DNA of 7,875 bases, from contig JAQTYP010000143.1 of NCBI GenBank assembly GCA_028688235.1, positions 1 through 7,875 of the forward strand, written 5' to 3'. Below, piece by piece: positions 6,792 through 7,875 of the stretch. The DNA comes from Methylomonas sp. Its GTDB lineage: Bacteria; Pseudomonadota; Gammaproteobacteria; Methylococcales; Methylomonadaceae. Each line of letters opens with the position of its first letter. Positions within the stretch are counted from its first letter, which is position 1. A program made the position numbers and the translations under genes. Under the pieces are notes generated by a model. That model was not told the origin of the DNA. It saw nothing but the letters and a program-made list of their open reading frames with translations, and ran no database searches.

Positions 6792-7324
6792 CCAAATCGC
6801 CTTTAGGACTAGCACTCCAAATTGCGCAACTGCTCGAAGATAACTCGGACAAAGATATTCGGGCGGCGGTTGCGCTCTTGGAATCTCACGGATTTAAATC
6901 CGGCCTTTTGGAGTACCTTTCACGTAAAGTTAGCTCGTCAGTAGTGGATAATAAAGAAACAAGTACTCGATCATCCCGGCAAACGTTGGAAGACTCAGTA
7001 TCAAAGGCCGTTGTCAATCTCAAGGACAAAGACCCCGAAAAATATAAGTTACTTCTTGAGTTTGATCAGATGGTTAGGCGAGGTCAAGCGCTGACAACAC
7101 TAGAGCATATGAAGAGATTCGGAGAGCATATCAGTAAAGATTTTGAGCCCCGTAAATCAAGAAAAGAAACAATTAGCCCTCTTCTTACTATTCTATCAGA
7201 CCGCTCCTTGGCTGAAATTGAGTCTCTTATCGAATTTGCTGCTTCTTTTGGGGTTTCAGGAGATACCGATGAGTATCAGAGGCTCGCGCAATTTTTAATT
7301 AAAGGCCGTATATATAATAAATAG
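6788..7324 (+). CDS. Unknown 178-aa protein coupled to ParA (candidate partner)
   Basis: I do not recognise the family. The ATG lies inside the parA stop region (ATGA overlap), so the two proteins are almost surely co-translated and work together, as ParA and its centromere-binding or adaptor partner do. The predicted layout is a helical N-terminal part (about 5-46, LALQIAQLLEDN and IRAAVALLESHGF), a polar serine-rich linker with arginines (about 48-65, including TRSSRQ), a central charged helical region (about 66-118, DKDPEKYKLLLEFDQMVRRG), a basic stretch EPRKSRKE at about 119-126, and a C-terminal helical domain (about 128-175, LLTILSDRSLAEIESLIEF). No ParB helix-turn-helix, ribbon-helix-helix, signal peptide or membrane segment is seen. 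A basic, disordered segment with arginine is what stimulates ParA ATPases in known partners, so the linker could do this; that is inference. Composition matches parA. The C-terminal YNK is followed by TAG. Confidence 0.85.
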   Translation: MTKSPLGLALQIAQLLEDNSDKDIRAAVALLESHGFKSGLLEYLSRKVSSSVVDNKETSTRSSRQTLEDSVSKAVVNLKDKDPEKYKLLLEFDQMVRRGQALTTLEHMKRFGEHISKDFEPRKSRKETISPLLTILSDRSLAEIESLIEFAASFGVSGDTDEYQRLAQFLIKGRIYNK

Positions 7325-7406
7325 TGGCCAGCACACTTAGAACACACTAACGATAGCGTCGTTCGCCATTGAACCTCTTAACCAAAACCGCAAAAAGGAA
7401 TGCCAA

Positions 7407-7664
7407 ATGTCACACATCAAAATTCAGTGCGCAGGTTGCAAAAAAGTTCATCAAATTGACGCAAAGGAAATAGACTTTGAACAAGTTGATTCCGACGAAA
7501 GACAAATGGGTGTAGAAATCACATACGAGGGAAACATCGAAATTCAATGTGATTGTGGGAAAACTATCGAAGTTAGTCACCTCTTTTGGGAATATCCAGA
7601 AGGTGTAGAAAACCATCAAGAAACAAATGTAGACGGCGGCATCGTCGTTGAAAACACACTCTGA
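7407..7664 (+). CDS. Small four-cysteine, probable zinc-binding protein of unknown function
   Basis: An 85-residue acidic protein preceded by AAGGA at 7395-7399, seven bases from the ATG. Cysteines occur as CAGC (C8, C11) and CDC (C48, C50) on two beta-like strands with similar surroundings (IKIQCAGCKK and IEIQCDCGKT), which suggests a zinc-ribbon-type fold with the metal between two knuckles; the second is CxC rather than the usual CxxC. H15 and H58 are extra possible ligands. The acidic tail from about 62 is likely flexible. It lies 82 bases after the parA pair in the same direction and has the same AT-rich composition, so it may belong to the same acquired segment, but the gap and its own ribosome binding site allow a separate promoter. 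No transmembrane segment or enzyme motif is seen. Possible roles are a nucleic-acid-binding or adaptor protein; I cannot name one. Confidence 0.75.
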   Translation: MSHIKIQCAGCKKVHQIDAKEIDFEQVDSDERQMGVEITYEGNIEIQCDCGKTIEVSHLFWEYPEGVENHQETNVDGGIVVENTL

Positions 7665-7674
7665 TTTTAAGGCC

Positions 7675-7708
7675 GTAGGATGCGGTAAACAACGTGCACC
7701 GCATCTAC
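7675..7708. repeat. REP-type palindrome with GTAG head
   Basis: GTAGGATGCGGT (7675-7686) pairs with ACCGCATCTAC (7698-7708), leaving one bulged G and an 11-base loop. The 5' GTAG head before an imperfect palindrome is the feature of REP elements mobilised by RAYT transposases. It lies 10 bases after the stop codon of the small cysteine protein and could also slow transcription. No second full copy lies in the window. Confidence 0.6.
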
Positions 7709-7715
7709 GCGATTG

Positions 7716-7875
7716 GTGCGGTTCGAAAAGAATTACAGGGTCAGGTCTTGGTTGCGGCTGGGCAATGTCGCAAATTCTAGCGGGTGGAAATCCCGCCCCG
7801 GTAACTGCTAGCCACAGGCCGGGTATCGAGCCTTGCAGGCATTATGGTAACAGGATGCTTGATGCGTAGGCACGA
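7716..7875 (+). mobile_element. Group II intron, 5' end and part of domain I (truncated by window edge)
   Basis: GTGCG at 7716-7720 is the bacterial group II intron 5' consensus (GUGYG). What follows fits domain I: GGGCAATGTCGCAAA at 7760-7774, the hairpin GCGGG-TGGAAAT-CCCGC at 7780-7796, GGTAACTGCTAGCCACAGGC at 7800-7819, and another stem AGGCAT/ATGCTT at 7837-7842 and 7854-7859 with one G-U pair. This order of elements recurs in introns that carry a reverse transcriptase/maturase, but that gene and domains V-VI would lie beyond the right edge. The insertion point is seven bases after the REP palindrome, and targeting next to hairpins is known for some classes. Short open frames here are not genes. 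The class cannot be assigned from this fragment; a different structured RNA is the main alternative. Confidence 0.6.

Noticed and set aside
7337..7379. Possible integron attC-like site (CACTAAC, AACGA/TCGTT hairpin, TCTTAAC)
   Set aside because: The boxes do not fit the R'' and R' consensus (no GTTRRRY core) and the hairpin stem is only five pairs.
7648..7869. 73-codon open frame at the right edge
   Set aside because: It crosses the REP palindrome and structured intron-like RNA, and its product has no domain-like pattern.

Overview
The window looks like chromosomal DNA of a gammaproteobacterium. A methanotroph-like (Methylococcales) host is my best guess, based on the general character of the proteins and of the dispersed repeats; nothing here fixes the taxonomy. 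The left part (about 1-2100) is ordinary chromosome: the 3' end of a hybrid sensor histidine kinase gene and a complete glutamate racemase gene (murI). From about 2200 rightward the window becomes an accessory or decay zone made of defence, toxin-antitoxin and mobile-element pieces.

Region 2256-4255 holds a deleted remnant of rmuC, which keeps the start, one conserved block and the tail but has lost the nuclease core. It overlaps by four bases (GTGA) a full-length, GC-rich gene for a DUF3375 protein, the JetA kleisin-like subunit of the Wadjet (JetABCD) anti-plasmid condensin. jetB, jetC and jetD are absent. Directly after the jetA stop, and convergent with it, lies a complete HepT/MntA toxin-antitoxin operon of the HEPN/MNT type (4268-4994, minus strand). 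The two convergent stop codons sit in the two arms of one small hairpin.

Region 5172-5774 contains a frameshifted small antitoxin-like gene and an intact orphan ribbon-helix-helix antitoxin-like gene, neither with a recognisable toxin. Region 5830-5880 is an intergenic sequence resembling the ends of dispersed REP/RAYT-type repeats.

Region 5940-7664 is visibly more AT-rich than the genes to its left. It holds a ParA-type ATPase, a 178-residue protein of unknown family translationally coupled to it by an ATGA overlap, and a separate 85-residue protein with a four-cysteine, probably zinc-binding, arrangement. The parA pair resembles a partition operon with an unrecognised partner and is the best candidate for something undescribed. 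The window ends with a GTAG-headed REP palindrome and, seven bases later, what appears to be the 5' end (GTGCG and domain I) of a group II intron that runs off the right edge.

Overall the right two thirds looks like a hot spot where defence and addiction modules were inserted, trimmed and replaced. The orphan JetA and the ParA/178-residue pair are the most interesting points.
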